A stretch of DNA of 64,000 nucleotides from Nostoc sp. UHCC 0926 (GCF_028623165.1 NZ_CP117768.1:2294001-2358000); one strand, 5' to 3'. Numbered from the stretch's first letter, positions 1 through 9,245 are shown. Notes: a model not told the origin generated them from the letters alone. A program made the numbers and translations.

Positions 1-1
1 A

Positions 2-538
2 GATGAGCAAATAGTCGTTTATCGCCAACAAAGTGGAGAGATGGCAGAGATTGTAAAATTATTAGCTAATAAGCCGATTAATGTTCAAGTTGACAATAAA
101 GTTGAGAATAAAAATATGACTAACAGTAATGATGCCAGCCGCAAAATTGAAATTGGCAGCGTTGGCAGAGATTTTAATGCCAGTGGACAAGCTTTAAATT
201 TGGGCGATATCAGCGGTACGGTAACAAATACCATCAACCAGTTACCAGCATCACCCGAACCAGAGAAACCGGGAATTAAGGAATTGTTGACGCAATTGCA
301 AGCAGCAATTGAGGCTGATACAAACTTACCTCAAGAAGATAAAGCTGAGGCATTAGAACAAGTGAAAGCTTTAGCAGAAGCGGGGAAAAGCCCTCAAGAG
401 GGGGCGATGCAAAAGGCGGCGAAAACGGCTATAAAGATTTTAAAAGGGACAATTTCTAGTTTACCCAGTGCCACAAAGTTGGTTGAACAATGCAGCAATC
501 TATTGCCGTTGATTTCAAATTTTCTGGGTTTAGGTTGA
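2..538 (+). CDS. C-terminal part of a protein with a helical effector-like tail (5' end outside window)
   Basis: The frame is open from the first bases of the window, so the start codon lies upstream and only about 178 residues are seen; an internal ATG at 41 is unlikely to be the start. The last ~110 residues (GDISGTVTNTINQLP, then a Glu/Ala-rich helical stretch ending FLGLG) align clearly with the C-terminus of the pentapeptide-repeat protein at 17985-20027, which ends LFGLG. In both, a short beta-like Gly/Ser/Asn stretch precedes KPGIKELL and [13 protein letters not shown] helices. The missing part may therefore resemble that protein (pentapeptide repeats and membrane segments), but this is inference. 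I do not recognise a named domain and assign no function. Confidence 0.7.
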   Translation, partial: DEQIVVYRQQSGEMAEIVKLLANKPINVQVDNKVENKNMTNSNDASRKIEIGSVGRDFNASGQALNLGDISGTVTNTINQLPASPEPEKPGIKELLTQLQAAIEADTNLPQEDKAEALEQVKALAEAGKSPQEGAMQKAAKTAIKILKGTISSLPSATKLVEQCSNLLPLISNFLGLG

Positions 539-557
539 TCCGCCCGTGATTCACTTT

Positions 558-646
558 GACCTCTCTCCAAACCTCTCTCCTAAGAGGAGAGAGGCTTTGA
601 ATCTTACTCCCCTTCCCTTATAGGGAAGGGGTTGGGGGTTAGGTTT
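558..646. repeat. Dispersed palindromic repeat (CTCTCTCC/GGAGAGAG family)
   Basis: Two consecutive hairpins: CCTCTCTCC-TAA-GGAGAGAGG, then CCCCTTCCC-TTATA-GGGAAGGGG, followed by GGGGGTTAGGT. Near-identical or degenerate copies lie at 4560-4603, 40969-41053 and 60550-60635, all between genes. It may act as a transcription terminator or mRNA stabiliser for the gene ending at 538. Confidence 0.8.
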
Positions 647-728
647 CTTTGCAGTACGCTGGGCACAGATGGCGCAGAGAAGGTAAAATTATGAGTAAAA
701 GTATTAAGAATTTTAAATAAACTAATCA

Positions 729-2240
729 ATGTCCAGCATTCCTCTTGACAAAAGTAACTCTCATGTTGTCGTTATCGGTGCCGGAATAGGTGGACTGACT
801 GCTGGAGCATTATTAGCTCATAGAGGTTACAGTGTCTTAATTTTGGATCAGGCCCTCGTACCCGGAGGCTGTGCTTCGACGTTTAAACGGCAGGGATTTA
901 CCTTCGATGTGGGAGCAACTCAGGTGGCTGGGTTGGAACCAGGGGGAATTCACCACCGCATTTTCTCAGAATTGTCAATAGATTTACCGCCAGCAACGCC
1001 TTGTGATCCTGCTTGTGCGGTCTATTTACCTGGCGAAAGCACACCGATTAATGTCTGGCGCGACCAAGAGAAATGGCAAGAGGAACGACAAAAACAGTTT
1101 CCTGGTAGCGAACCGTTCTGGCAATTGATGGCAACTTTATTTAATGCCAGTTGGGAATTTCAAGGACGCGATCCGGTGCTACCACCACGTAATTTATGGG
1201 ATTTGTGGCAGCTAACGCAAGCGGTGCGTCCCAGTACATTAATTACTGTACCCTTCACTTTGTTTACGGTAGGAGACGCTTTACGCTTATGTGGACTGGG
1301 AAATGACCAGCGATTGAGGACTTTTTTAGATTTGCAATTGAAGTTGTATTCCCAGGTGGATGCAGAAAAGACAGCATTACTTTATGCTGCCACAGCATTG
1401 AGTGTATCCCAACTGCCCCAAGGATTGTTTCACCTCCAGGGAAGTATGCAAGTACTAAGCGATCGCCTGGTACAATCCTTAGAAAGAGATGGCGGCAAAT
1501 TGTTGATGCGCCACACTGTAGAAGAAATTAAAGTAGAAAATGGCAAAGCTACTGCTGTAGTCATTAGAAATCAGAAAACTGGCGAAGTCTGGACAGAAGC
1601 AGCTGACCACATAGTTACCAATGTCACCGTGCAAAACTTGGTGCAGTTGTTGGGACAAGCCCCATCTGGTTATCAAAACCGGGTGGAAAAACTGCCCCAA
1701 GCATCGAGTGCGTTTGTGATTTATTTGGGTGTAGATGCCAGCGCGATTCCGCCTGGATGCCCTCCCCATCTGCAATTTATGTATGATGCTGATGGCCCGA
1801 TTGGCGAGAATAATTCCCTATTTGTTTCCGTCAGTCATCCTGGAGACGGTCGCGCCCCAAATGGTAAAGCCACAATTATTGCTTCTTCATTTGTCGATCC
1901 TGCACAGTGGTGGCAGACTGAAGATTATCAAGGACTAAAAGAAAAGTTTACCCAAGAAGCGATCGCTCGTCTTGCCCAATACTTCTATCTCAAACCAGAA
2001 ACGATTATTCATCAAGAAGCAGCAACACCGCGCACCTTTGCCCATTTCACAGCCCGCGATCGGGGTATAGTTGGTGGCATTGGTCAAAGAATACCCACCT
2101 TTGGCCCCTTTGGATTCGCCAATCGGACACCAATCTCGCATCTGTGGTTAGTTGGTGACTCTACCCATCCCGGCGAAGGTACTGCTGGGGTAAGTTATTC
2201 GGCGCTAACGGTAGTCAGGCAAATTGAGGCGCAAAACTGA
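729..2240 (+). CDS. crtD: Carotenoid C-3',4' desaturase CrtD
   Basis: A 503-residue FAD-dependent phytoene-desaturase-family enzyme. The N-terminus (residues ~12-45) has the Rossmann motif VVVIGAGIGGLTAGALLA followed by LDQALVPGGCASTF; the C-terminus has the second FAD-contacting motif LWLVGDSTHPGEGTAGVSYSA. Length and the GATQVAGLEPGGIHH block fit the cyanobacterial CrtD type, which introduces the C-3',4' double bond during myxoxanthophyll synthesis at the membrane, rather than the carotene isomerase CrtH or desaturases CrtP/CrtQ. Separating CrtD from CrtH by memory alone leaves some doubt. It stands alone; the next gene is 115 bases on. A second carotenoid-type gene, cruP, is at 20.3 kb. 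Confidence 0.85.
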   Translation: MSSIPLDKSNSHVVVIGAGIGGLTAGALLAHRGYSVLILDQALVPGGCASTFKRQGFTFDVGATQVAGLEPGGIHHRIFSELSIDLPPATPCDPACAVYLPGESTPINVWRDQEKWQEERQKQFPGSEPFWQLMATLFNASWEFQGRDPVLPPRNLWDLWQLTQAVRPSTLITVPFTLFTVGDALRLCGLGNDQRLRTFLDLQLKLYSQVDAEKTALLYAATALSVSQLPQGLFHLQGSMQVLSDRLVQSLERDGGKLLMRHTVEEIKVENGKATAVVIRNQKTGEVWTEAADHIVTNVTVQNLVQLLGQAPSGYQNRVEKLPQASSAFVIYLGVDASAIPPGCPPHLQFMYDADGPIGENNSLFVSVSHPGDGRAPNGKATIIASSFVDPAQWWQTEDYQGLKEKFTQEAIARLAQYFYLKPETIIHQEAATPRTFAHFTARDRGIVGGIGQRIPTFGPFGFANRTPISHLWLVGDSTHPGEGTAGVSYSALTVVRQIEAQN

Positions 2241-2355
2241 TCAACTACCACTAATGGAAAAGTCCTCCTTCCTTGGTAGGCAAGTCATACTTGTAACTGA
2301 TGACAAAAAGGACAGAAAACTGCTGAAATAAGGTTAGTATTGCTAATCTGGAGTA

Positions 2356-3462
2356 ATGACAGACAGCGTTTTAATTATTGGTGGACGGGGGCGGATTGGT
2401 AGCACTGTTGCTCAGGATCTAGCTACCCATACGCAGGCACAAATTACGATTACTGGACGTTCTGCGGAGTTTGGGGAGGCTGTTAGCTTGTCTTCGGGAG
2501 GACAAGTGCAGTTTTTGCTATTGGACTTGGCAGAAGTTGACAAGCTGCGAGATGCGATCGCAAACTCTAACTTAGTCATCCATTGTGCTGGTCCATTTCA
2601 CTATCGAGATACTAATGTTCTCGAAACCTGTATTGCTCTAGGCGTTAACTATGTAGATGTCAGCGACCATCGTTCCTATACCAGCAAAGCTCTCAAGTAT
2701 AATGACCAAGCTGCTGCTGCTGGTGTGACAGCAATTATTAATACTGGCATTTTTCCTGGTATTTCTAACAGCATGGTACGTCAAGGTGTTGAACAATTTG
2801 ATCAACCAGAAAAGATCCATTTAAGTTATTTGGTTTCAGGTTCTGGCGGTGCTGGCATTACAGTGATGCGGACAACTTTTCTGGGGTTGCAGTATCCTTT
2901 TGAGACTTGGATAGATGGAAAATGGCAGGTAATCAAGCCTTACAGTGAAAGAGAATTAGTTGAGTTTCCACCTCCTTATGGCCCCAGCGGAGTTTACTGG
3001 TTTGATATGCCAGAAACCTTTACACTGCCCAAAGCTTTCCCATCAGTAAAAACTGTAATTACTAAGTTTGGCTCTGTTCCCGATTTTTACAATCACCTAA
3101 CTTGGATTGCGGCACACGTTTTTCCCAAGTGGTTAATGCAGCGTCGTTACATGATTGAATTTCTGTCTCATGTCAGCCATTCGATGACAGATGTCACTAA
3201 TAATTTTACTGGAATTGGGGTAGCAGTTCGTTCAGAAGTTACAGGGCAAAAAAATGGTGAAACAGCCGTTTATTGTTCAACTGTAGTGCATGAAAATACA
3301 GCCATAGCTTCTGGTTGCGGCACAGGTAGTATTGCCCAATTATTGCTAGAAGGTAAACTCAATAAACCAGGTGTTTTTGCTGTGGAAGAAGCATTACCAA
3401 CAGATTTATTTGAAGAGGTAATGCAAAGCCGAGGAATTAAAATTAATCAAAGTTGGTTATAG
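2356..3462 (+). CDS. Saccharopine dehydrogenase-like NAD(P)-binding protein
   Basis: The 368-residue product starts with a Rossmann fold (SVLIIGGRGRIGSTVAQDLA, residues 4-23), then LVIHCAGPFHYRDTNVLETCIALGVNYVDVSDH, the hallmark of the saccharopine dehydrogenase NADP-binding family (a G-P-F loop followed by Y-V-D). These proteins in cyanobacteria are rarely true lysine-pathway enzymes; they are usually uncharacterised oxidoreductases acting on lipids or unknown substrates. The ATG at 2356 puts the Rossmann motif four residues in, as expected. It follows crtD in the same direction with a 115-base gap, so a link with carotenoid or lipid metabolism is possible but not shown. Confidence 0.75.
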   Translation: MTDSVLIIGGRGRIGSTVAQDLATHTQAQITITGRSAEFGEAVSLSSGGQVQFLLLDLAEVDKLRDAIANSNLVIHCAGPFHYRDTNVLETCIALGVNYVDVSDHRSYTSKALKYNDQAAAAGVTAIINTGIFPGISNSMVRQGVEQFDQPEKIHLSYLVSGSGGAGITVMRTTFLGLQYPFETWIDGKWQVIKPYSERELVEFPPPYGPSGVYWFDMPETFTLPKAFPSVKTVITKFGSVPDFYNHLTWIAAHVFPKWLMQRRYMIEFLSHVSHSMTDVTNNFTGIGVAVRSEVTGQKNGETAVYCSTVVHENTAIASGCGTGSIAQLLLEGKLNKPGVFAVEEALPTDLFEEVMQSRGIKINQSWL

Positions 3463-3586
3463 CTTAATACGCTTGAGTTAAGCACACCGCGTGAAATATT
3501 TAATCTGATTTCACCAAATATCAGATACAGATACATAGGTAGTGGCGTACAGCGATACGCCCTTACAGCCGATTCATGTGTTGTAA

Positions 3587-3740
3587 TCACTGTTGAAATT
3601 GCAGATCATATTTTGTTGAAGCAAGTGCGATCGCTTTTTCCAGGTCGGCGGGATTAATGACTCCCAAAAGATTACGTTCTTCCTCATTCAATGGTAAGGG
3701 ACTGACAAAAAATAAATTATCCAAAATTATTTGTACATTT
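3587..3740 (-). pseudogene. Remnant of a C-terminal coding region, cut by a repeat
   Basis: Read on the minus strand, about 50 codons give a good protein-like sequence, including LPLNEEERNLLGVINPADLE then KAIALASTKYDLQFQQ and a TGA stop at 3587. Upstream it runs into the palindromic repeat at 3741-3790 and no start is found. I read this as the tail of a gene destroyed by repeat insertion. Family unknown. Confidence 0.45.
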
Positions 3741-3790
3741 GTAGGGGATCTTGGCCTTGCGCCCCTACGTTCGCGGAGCGTCCCGCAGGG
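3741..3790. repeat. GTAGGGG...CCCCTAC palindrome plus GCGGAGCG repeat
   Basis: An imperfect hairpin (GTAGGGG / GCCCCTAC with GGCCTTGC in the loop) directly followed by CGCGGAGCGTCCCGCAGGG, a common Nostoc-type mini-palindrome. The core GTAGGGGCGCAAGGCC also forms the centre of the MITEs at 6863, 20028 and 28956. The rest of the 3463-4118 gap holds a perfect palindrome at 3848-3865 (AGTCCACTTGAGTGGACT) and nothing else I can name. Confidence 0.7.
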
Positions 3791-4118
3791 ATGGGATGTT
3801 TTTTTAACTGGAAGTCCCTAAGGATGTGGAATTTTGTCAATCATATCAGTCCACTTGAGTGGACTTTAGGTATGAGGTGCTGAAATTTATTTCTGGACAG
3901 GATGTCAGTAAGCACGACAATTTGACTATTACAAAAATGTAGGTAGTGCTAAGACCTAAAAGGTTCAGATAGCATTAACTGAACTATAGGTAAAAATTAA
4001 TATACCCTGCGGTAGAAGGAAGAACTGTACTTAAACATTTAGGATGCCTGTGAGCCTTAAATATTGAATATATTTATACATGACCAAGGCTCATAAAATA
4101 AAAAGAGGAGATTTTTTC

Positions 4119-4508
4119 ATGCAAAAAATTCTATTAACTTTAAAACAAGCGTTAGGTTCCAGCTTTTTGGTTCTTGCCTTGATGATTTCCATCGGCTTGT
4201 CAGGTTCGTTTATTTTCATTCAGCAAGCTAGTTATGCGACTACTCTTGAAGAATTGAAGCTAGTACCTCCAGAATATAAACCAAATTCTGGAGAAAAAAT
4301 TAATCGCGCTAACGAATATGACCCAGGCGTTGGCGTTCAAGAGGAACAACGAGAAGAAGCTTATGAAGAAGCAGTAAAAGATGCAGGAAGCCTTAATACT
4401 ATGGAGAAGGCTTACGAAAGGAATTTGAAGGCTGAGAGAGAACAAAATCCCCCAGAAAGTTTCGGTGAAAAAGCGAAAGAAGTTATTGAAAAGGTGACAG
4501 GTAAATAG
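4119..4508 (+). CDS. Small exported or membrane-anchored protein of unknown function
   Basis: A 129-residue product if started at the ATG at 4119, which follows a strong AAGAGGAG ribosome site; an ATG at 4080 would add 13 residues but has no such site. Residues ~15-40 (LVLALMISIGLSGSFIFI) form one hydrophobic segment ending in QASYATT, a plausible signal-peptidase site. The mature part is charged and Glu/Lys-rich (EEQREEAYEEAV, GEKAKEVIEKVTGK), helical and probably soluble in the periplasm. Lone gene between repeats; I do not recognise a family. Confidence 0.65.
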   Translation: MQKILLTLKQALGSSFLVLALMISIGLSGSFIFIQQASYATTLEELKLVPPEYKPNSGEKINRANEYDPGVGVQEEQREEAYEEAVKDAGSLNTMEKAYERNLKAEREQNPPESFGEKAKEVIEKVTGK

Positions 4509-4559
4509 GGAATATAGACCTAATCACTAACTCTTTCCCAACAAGGGATGCAAAGTAAG

Positions 4560-4677
4560 ATTCAAAGCCTCTCTCCTTTTAGGAGAGAGGTATGGAGTTA
4601 GGTAAAAACTGTACTATACCCAAGCAGTAGGATGGGCACTGTTCACAACGTAGAAGGGTAAGTAGTGCCCACTCTAC
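4560..4677. repeat. Two hairpin repeats between convergent genes
   Basis: 4560-4603 is a copy of the CCTCTCTCC/GGAGAGAGG family, and 4627-4677 is a second hairpin with arms GTAGGATGGGCACT and AGTGCCCACTCTAC. They sit between the convergent stops at 4508 and 4689, a position suited to bidirectional termination. Confidence 0.65.
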
Positions 4678-4688
4678 AAAAATTGCTT

Positions 4689-5987
4689 TTAATCAAATTC
4701 ATCTATTGTGGCACGAGGGGTAGTCTTTCTCTGATTAGCAAGATTGCGCTCATACCACTTCATTAATGGAGTTGAACTAATGCCATGTATAATCACAGAA
4801 GCAATAATAGTAGTGTAAGTTATCCAAGCAATTTTTTCGGCTACTTCACCTTTTAAGCCATGACTAAACGCATAGGCAAGATAATATAAAGAACCAACAC
4901 CGCGAATACCAAACCATCCAAATAACAACCGAGTTCCTGGGTGCATGGTTCGACGGTGTGATTCTAGAGGACGTTTACCTATTGTGCTAATCCAAACTCC
5001 TAGAGGTCTGATTATCAAGAATAATAAAATTATCACTATCAAAGATTGCCCAGCATAATTGAGCATTGGTTTTAATAATAATATTGAACCTAATAGTAAA
5101 ATTGTCCCAACTTCCAACAGCTTTTCAATTTGCTCAACAAATTCCAATTCTGCTAGCGGTTTTTCAGGATTTCTGTAACTGCGTTGGACAACTAACCCAG
5201 CAACAAATACTGCCAGAAATCCATAGCCATTCAACATTTCTGTTAAGGAATAAGTTAGTAGAATTGTGCTAATAGCAATAAAATCTTCCATTAACTTATC
5301 GGTAGCACGGCGTTTTTGAATTTTTTGCTCAATCCAAACTATAGATTTCGCAACAACAATTCCCATAATAATCCCAACTGCGATCGCCCAAATTAAATCA
5401 ACTGCAATCCACTGTTTAAACCAGTTGCCCCAGTTATCATTTTCTAATGCATGAATGCCAAAATAAACGAAGGGAAAAGCTAAAGCATCATTTAAACCAC
5501 CTTCAGAAGTTAAACCAAATCTCAATTCATCTTGGTCATTTGTATCGGTCAGTTGTACTTCTGATGCTAATACTGGATCTGTGGGTGCAAGAATTGCTCC
5601 TAATAAAATCGCTTCTCCCCAATTCATCCCTAAAAACAATTTACCCACAACAGCCAGAGCAAAAATTGAAATTGGCATCAGAAATACAATCAATCGCACC
5701 GTAATATCCCAAACCCCCAACTTTAGAGGACGAATAATTCTTAAGCCGCAGCCAAACACAGAAATAATTACTACAAGTTCTGTTATTTTCTCCAGCAGTT
5801 CGGCGTTGAAAACTTCATTTTGACGTAATTGAACAAGTTTTAAGCCGTAAGGGCCTAGAAATATACCAACTAGTAAGTAGATAAGGGCAAAAGAAAGAGG
5901 TAGGCGAGCAATCCAGCCTGACCCTAATGTGACCATCAGCAAAAGTAGACCGATCACAAATAGGTCAATAATATAGGTATCTACCAT
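4689..5987 (-). CDS. Cation:proton antiporter, CPA1/NhaP type
   Basis: A 432-residue polytopic membrane protein with about 12 hydrophobic segments. The core shows LLGAILAPTDPVLASEVQ (residues ~128-146), the CPA1 motif with the ion-binding Asp, and later NDALAFPFVY, the conserved N-D region after EGGLNDA. The C-terminus, FGWFGIRGVGSLYYLAY, matches the conserved Arg-containing helix of NhaP-like Na+/H+ antiporters. It would sit in the plasma membrane and exchange Na+ or K+ for H+; ion specificity cannot be read from sequence. Length is typical for a short NhaP without a large cytoplasmic tail. The ATG at 5987 places the first membrane helix near residue 6. Confidence 0.85.
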   Translation of the reverse strand: MVDTYIIDLFVIGLLLLMVTLGSGWIARLPLSFALIYLLVGIFLGPYGLKLVQLRQNEVFNAELLEKITELVVIISVFGCGLRIIRPLKLGVWDITVRLIVFLMPISIFALAVVGKLFLGMNWGEAILLGAILAPTDPVLASEVQLTDTNDQDELRFGLTSEGGLNDALAFPFVYFGIHALENDNWGNWFKQWIAVDLIWAIAVGIIMGIVVAKSIVWIEQKIQKRRATDKLMEDFIAISTILLTYSLTEMLNGYGFLAVFVAGLVVQRSYRNPEKPLAELEFVEQIEKLLEVGTILLLGSILLLKPMLNYAGQSLIVIILLFLIIRPLGVWISTIGKRPLESHRRTMHPGTRLLFGWFGIRGVGSLYYLAYAFSHGLKGEVAEKIAWITYTTIIASVIIHGISSTPLMKWYERNLANQRKTTPRATIDEFD

Positions 5988-6154
5988 ATAGCGATTTATA
6001 TAAAAATTAGGTGTTGCTTTATAAGCTTAGTTGCAATAGCTTTGTATTAGAAGTTACCTATGGACAGATTTTCTGGGATTAGGGATTGGCGATTCAAACA
6101 GGCTACCAAATTGGAGAAGAAAGGAATAGATAAATTTGGCGTTGGCTTTGCCTG

Positions 6155-6245
6155 CTTTCTCTACGAGACGCTACGCGTAGCTTGCTTCCACGTTCGCGCT
6201 AGCGTCTCCGTTGGCGCAGCCTCTCCGTCAGGAGAAGGAGAAGTG
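6155..6245. repeat. GAGACGCTACGCGTAGC-type dispersed repeat
   Basis: Contains ACGAGACGCTACGCGTAGCTTGC and GTTGGCGCAGCCTCTCC, elements seen again around 20235, 50290, 51470 and 55310-55420. No supported gene in 5988-6460; the open frame across it has repeat-derived composition. Confidence 0.65.
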
Positions 6246-6377
6246 GTACGGCATCACACTTTGATTATTCGCGTCTAGATTAAAACAATGAGAATAGCAC
6301 AAGAATATCGCTAATGCACAGATGTGCGCTCCTACGAATGGTCTATATTCTCTACTTTCTCACTCAGAATCGCCCCC

Positions 6378-6475
6378 ATTTAGTACAAATATACTATAAT
6401 ATAGATAGCGTCCACAAAGCCTAGCCAAATGCATAACGGTTTTGTGAAAACTTCTGGAAGATGGATTCAAGGGTT
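6378..6475 (+). promoter_or_regulatory. Promoter/leader block with LexA-like palindrome, copy 1
   Basis: AGTAC-AAAT-ATACT immediately overlaps TATAAT, followed by ATAGCGTCCAC and, ~45 bases on, GGAAGATGGATTCAAGGGTT. The same order of blocks occurs at 9246-9345. The palindrome differs by one position from the published cyanobacterial LexA consensus (RGTACNNNDGTWCB). Overlap with a -10 box suggests repression. Confidence 0.55.
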
Positions 6476-6751
6476 AGTTCGATGATGAAGCATTACATTC
6501 TCAACCTCAATCCGACTGCCAAGCATGAATGGGATCGGTGTATTTTACGTGACCCGCTGACTGCAAAACGCCCAGACATTGCCAAATTAATTGCTGAAGC
6601 GGTTGGTGCTGATACAGGCAGTTATTTGGTGAGCGTGAATATCGAAGTTCAAGTTTTGCAGCAAGCGGCGGTACCTCAAGCAGAACAACTCTCGCTTTCA
6701 TTTCCAGAGGTGAGTGTGCCCTCACAACCACAACTGCGGGAAGCGGCTTGA
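6461..6751 (+). CDS. Small conserved-looking protein behind the LexA-like promoter
   Basis: Up to 96 residues. The first ATG (6461) belongs to the ATGGATTCA block shared with the second module, where it opens only a 15-codon reading frame; the ATGs at 6482 and 6485 (MMKHYILNLNPTAKHEW) are alternative starts and perhaps more likely. The sequence continues with a mixed alpha/beta region (PDIAKLIAEAVGADTGSYLVSVNIEVQVL) and a Ser/Pro-rich tail. No signal peptide, membrane segment or known motif seen. The convergent RTX gene begins 200 bases away. Function unknown; the promoter type makes a DNA-damage or mobile-element link possible. Confidence 0.5.
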   Translation: MDSRVSSMMKHYILNLNPTAKHEWDRCILRDPLTAKRPDIAKLIAEAVGADTGSYLVSVNIEVQVLQQAAVPQAEQLSLSFPEVSVPSQPQLREAA

Positions 6752-6862
6752 GCTATAGTGCAGAGTTTAGTAGAGAATAATTAGCCTGTATAAGCAGGCT
6801 TACTTCGTGTAGCCGCAGACTTCAGTCTGACGGCTAACAAAATCATGGGTATATGAGCGGAC

Positions 6863-6954
6863 TTACAGCTATTTTCAGGTAAATAGACCACGCGGTAGGG
6901 GCGCAAGGCCGCCCCTACGACAGATGTGGTTCAAATACTTGAATTCTGCTGTAA
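6863..6954 (+). mobile_element. MITE, TA-flanked, copy 1 (slightly shortened core)
   Basis: Starts TTACAGC and ends GCTGTAA, with a central GTAGGGGCGCAAGGCC palindrome. It is the same element as 20028-20116 and, inverted, 28956-29051. It ends two bases before the stop codon of the RTX gene at 6957, so it may serve as its terminator. No transposase inside. Confidence 0.8.
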
Positions 6955-6956
6955 TC

Positions 6957-8789
6957 TTAGAAGGCAAAATTAATGGCGTTGTTCAAAGCAGCGGTAGACA
7001 CATTGCTAACGGTAATAAAGTTGACAGCATGACCTTTTCCAGATGAACCATCTGGATCAATTAAAACGATCGCACTACTTCCCTTAGTCTCGAAGCGCAA
7101 ATAGCCGCCGGCGATCGCACCGGCAAAATTCAGGTTGGCTAGACCAGAATTTTGGAAAAGTTGCCGTAGGACAATCTTGTCAGTACTTTTTTTAAAGCCA
7201 GCGATCGTATCACCCGCATCCTGGATATTTGTATAAACGAACGAGTCTGCGCCTGCACCACCTGTGATGGTATCTTTCCCGTAGTAGCCAGTGATAATGT
7301 CATCGCCAGCAGTACCATTGAGAGTATTGCTTCCACAGTTGCCATTGATGACATTGACTTTTGCCTCAAATGCACCAATGTCTACCTTACCGCCAGAGAT
7401 GCGAACGAAGCCAGAACCACGTTGGTCAAATGGTACTTGTTCAGTGATGTTGCCGTCACCATCCTGATCTGTGGTATCAAGAGGTACGTCTGCATTCTTG
7501 CCACCGTTGATGGCAGGGCTACCCGTGACTAGGGCGTGAGTTTTGACCGGGCCGCCGTTATCCCGCAAGGTAGTATCGATAACTTCTGTGATGGCAACAG
7601 TTAACTGTTCGCTAGCATTAAAGCCTGTACTGCTACCGAGGCTGCCGATGAGGTTATAGCCGTTGCTAATGAACTTACCTACTAAATCAAGGTTGATAGC
7701 ATTAGCTGGATCGTCATTGGGGGTGTCAAAGTTGCCAGCGACAATGCTGTTTTTTACTATGATGGTGCCAGAGTTAGAGTTGTAAATGCCGCCACCATCG
7801 CCATACTCGTAACCACTATGTATAATTTGCAACCTGATAGCAGTATTGAGCGCGATAGTGCTGTTGCTCACCGTTAAGGTGCCACGATTATTGTAAATAC
7901 CACCGCCAAACTCTGCTTCATTGCCACTGATGGTGCTGTTACTCACCGTCGCAGCGCCACTATTGTAGATGCCGCCACCGTCGCTGCCACTGTAAATAGA
8001 GAATACTTTGTTGCCATCAATGGTGCTGTTAGTCACCGATAGAGTGGCAGTATTGTAGATACCACCGCCTAGCTCTGCAATATTGCCACTGATGGTGCTG
8101 TTACTTACCGTTGCAGTCCCAGTATTGTAGATGCCGCCGCCTTCGCCCTGAAAGTAATAAGCTGTGGCTCCAGTATTGCTTCTGATAGTGCTATTGCTGA
8201 CTGTGAGAGTACCACCATCATTGTAGATGCCGCCAGCGTAGTAGCCTGCCACGTTGTTATTAATAGTACTATCAATCACCTTTGTAACACCAGTATTGTA
8301 GATACCACTGCCGCGGAAATATGAGTTATTCTCACTGATAGTGCTGTTGCTCACTGTGAGGCTGCCAGTATTGTAAATGCCGCCTCCCGTTTCTCCATTA
8401 TTGCTACTGATGCTGGCGTTGCTTAACGTCAGGATGCCTTGATTGTAAATGCCACCACCCCCCAGAATTTCAGAATTATCACTATCACTATTGCCCTTGG
8501 TGATAGTCAATCCTTTGATTTCAACAGTGGCATGACTGCTAATCTCAAAAACACGAGAAGCATTATTACCACTAACAGTGAGCAAGTCCGCCCCTGTACC
8601 GTCAATCTTCAGGTCATCTGTGATACTCAGACTACTACCAGCAAGGGTGATGGTATCAGCGATCGCATCAGTAAACAACCCACCAAATTTAATGATGTCC
8701 TTTCCTGTTAGAGCATTGGCATTTAGTATTGCCTGTTGTAGTGAACCAGCACCGCTGCTGTTGGTGTTAGTGACGGTAAATGTAGACAT
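6957..8789 (-). CDS. Secreted beta-helix repeat protein with C-terminal RTX Ca2+-binding region
   Basis: 610 residues without a signal peptide. Residues ~1-75 are the usual start of polymorphic outer-membrane-like beta-helix proteins (MSTFTVTNTNSSGAGSLQQA). Residues ~100-390 carry at least nine repeats of the form GGGIYN-x-GTLTVSNSTISGN, building a right-handed parallel beta-helix. Near residues 480-515 are RTX nonapeptides (GTAGDDIITG, GKDTITGGAGADSFVY), then DTIAGFKKSTDKIVL, typical of type I secretion substrates in cyanobacteria. Family knowledge suggests export by an ABC/HlyD/TolC system and a role at the cell surface or in the medium. It faces the small gene at 6461, with the MITE between their ends. 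Confidence 0.8.
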   Translation of the reverse strand: MSTFTVTNTNSSGAGSLQQAILNANALTGKDIIKFGGLFTDAIADTITLAGSSLSITDDLKIDGTGADLLTVSGNNASRVFEISSHATVEIKGLTITKGNSDSDNSEILGGGGIYNQGILTLSNASISSNNGETGGGIYNTGSLTVSNSTISENNSYFRGSGIYNTGVTKVIDSTINNNVAGYYAGGIYNDGGTLTVSNSTIRSNTGATAYYFQGEGGGIYNTGTATVSNSTISGNIAELGGGIYNTATLSVTNSTIDGNKVFSIYSGSDGGGIYNSGAATVSNSTISGNEAEFGGGIYNNRGTLTVSNSTIALNTAIRLQIIHSGYEYGDGGGIYNSNSGTIIVKNSIVAGNFDTPNDDPANAINLDLVGKFISNGYNLIGSLGSSTGFNASEQLTVAITEVIDTTLRDNGGPVKTHALVTGSPAINGGKNADVPLDTTDQDGDGNITEQVPFDQRGSGFVRISGGKVDIGAFEAKVNVINGNCGSNTLNGTAGDDIITGYYGKDTITGGAGADSFVYTNIQDAGDTIAGFKKSTDKIVLRQLFQNSGLANLNFAGAIAGGYLRFETKGSSAIVLIDPDGSSGKGHAVNFITVSNVSTAALNNAINFAF

Positions 8790-9245
8790 TGATGTTACTC
8801 CGATTTTTTCTCATTCTCAGGGGAATTAAAAGATGCCGCTAAAAACTCGCACTTGTAGCGGTTCGAGTATTTTAGGAACCACTAAAAACCAGTACACTGC
8901 CGGAAACAGCGCTGTCTCAGGTGTGGAAGAAATCAGTCACAGGATTTGGTGAGGTACGTTGCCCAAAATGGAATCGGGTTTTGCGACTACTCAACCAAAA
9001 CTATTGATTCTCAAAGCCAAATCTCTAGGGAATTACCCTCTCGAACTCTGGAGGGTTATGAAAATATACTTAAACTAAAAACAGTTGTTTAGCAAATATT
9101 ATATACAAATAGGAGATTATAATTGAAAATTTATTGAGAGTTCATTTTAACTTCATTTTTGCTGGGATACAGTAAAGTTACTGTAAGTTTTTGGTGGATA
9201 GCGATCGCTATATCTGCACCTGAGACATAGCTTTTAATCCCCTAA

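Noticed and set aside
6060..6278. 72-residue plus-strand frame
   Set aside because: Mostly made of the GAGACGCTACGCGTAGC repeat; no ribosome site.
8850..8900. tRNA-like GCGGTTCGAGTAT segment
   Set aside because: No acceptor stem or anticodon arm can be built around it.
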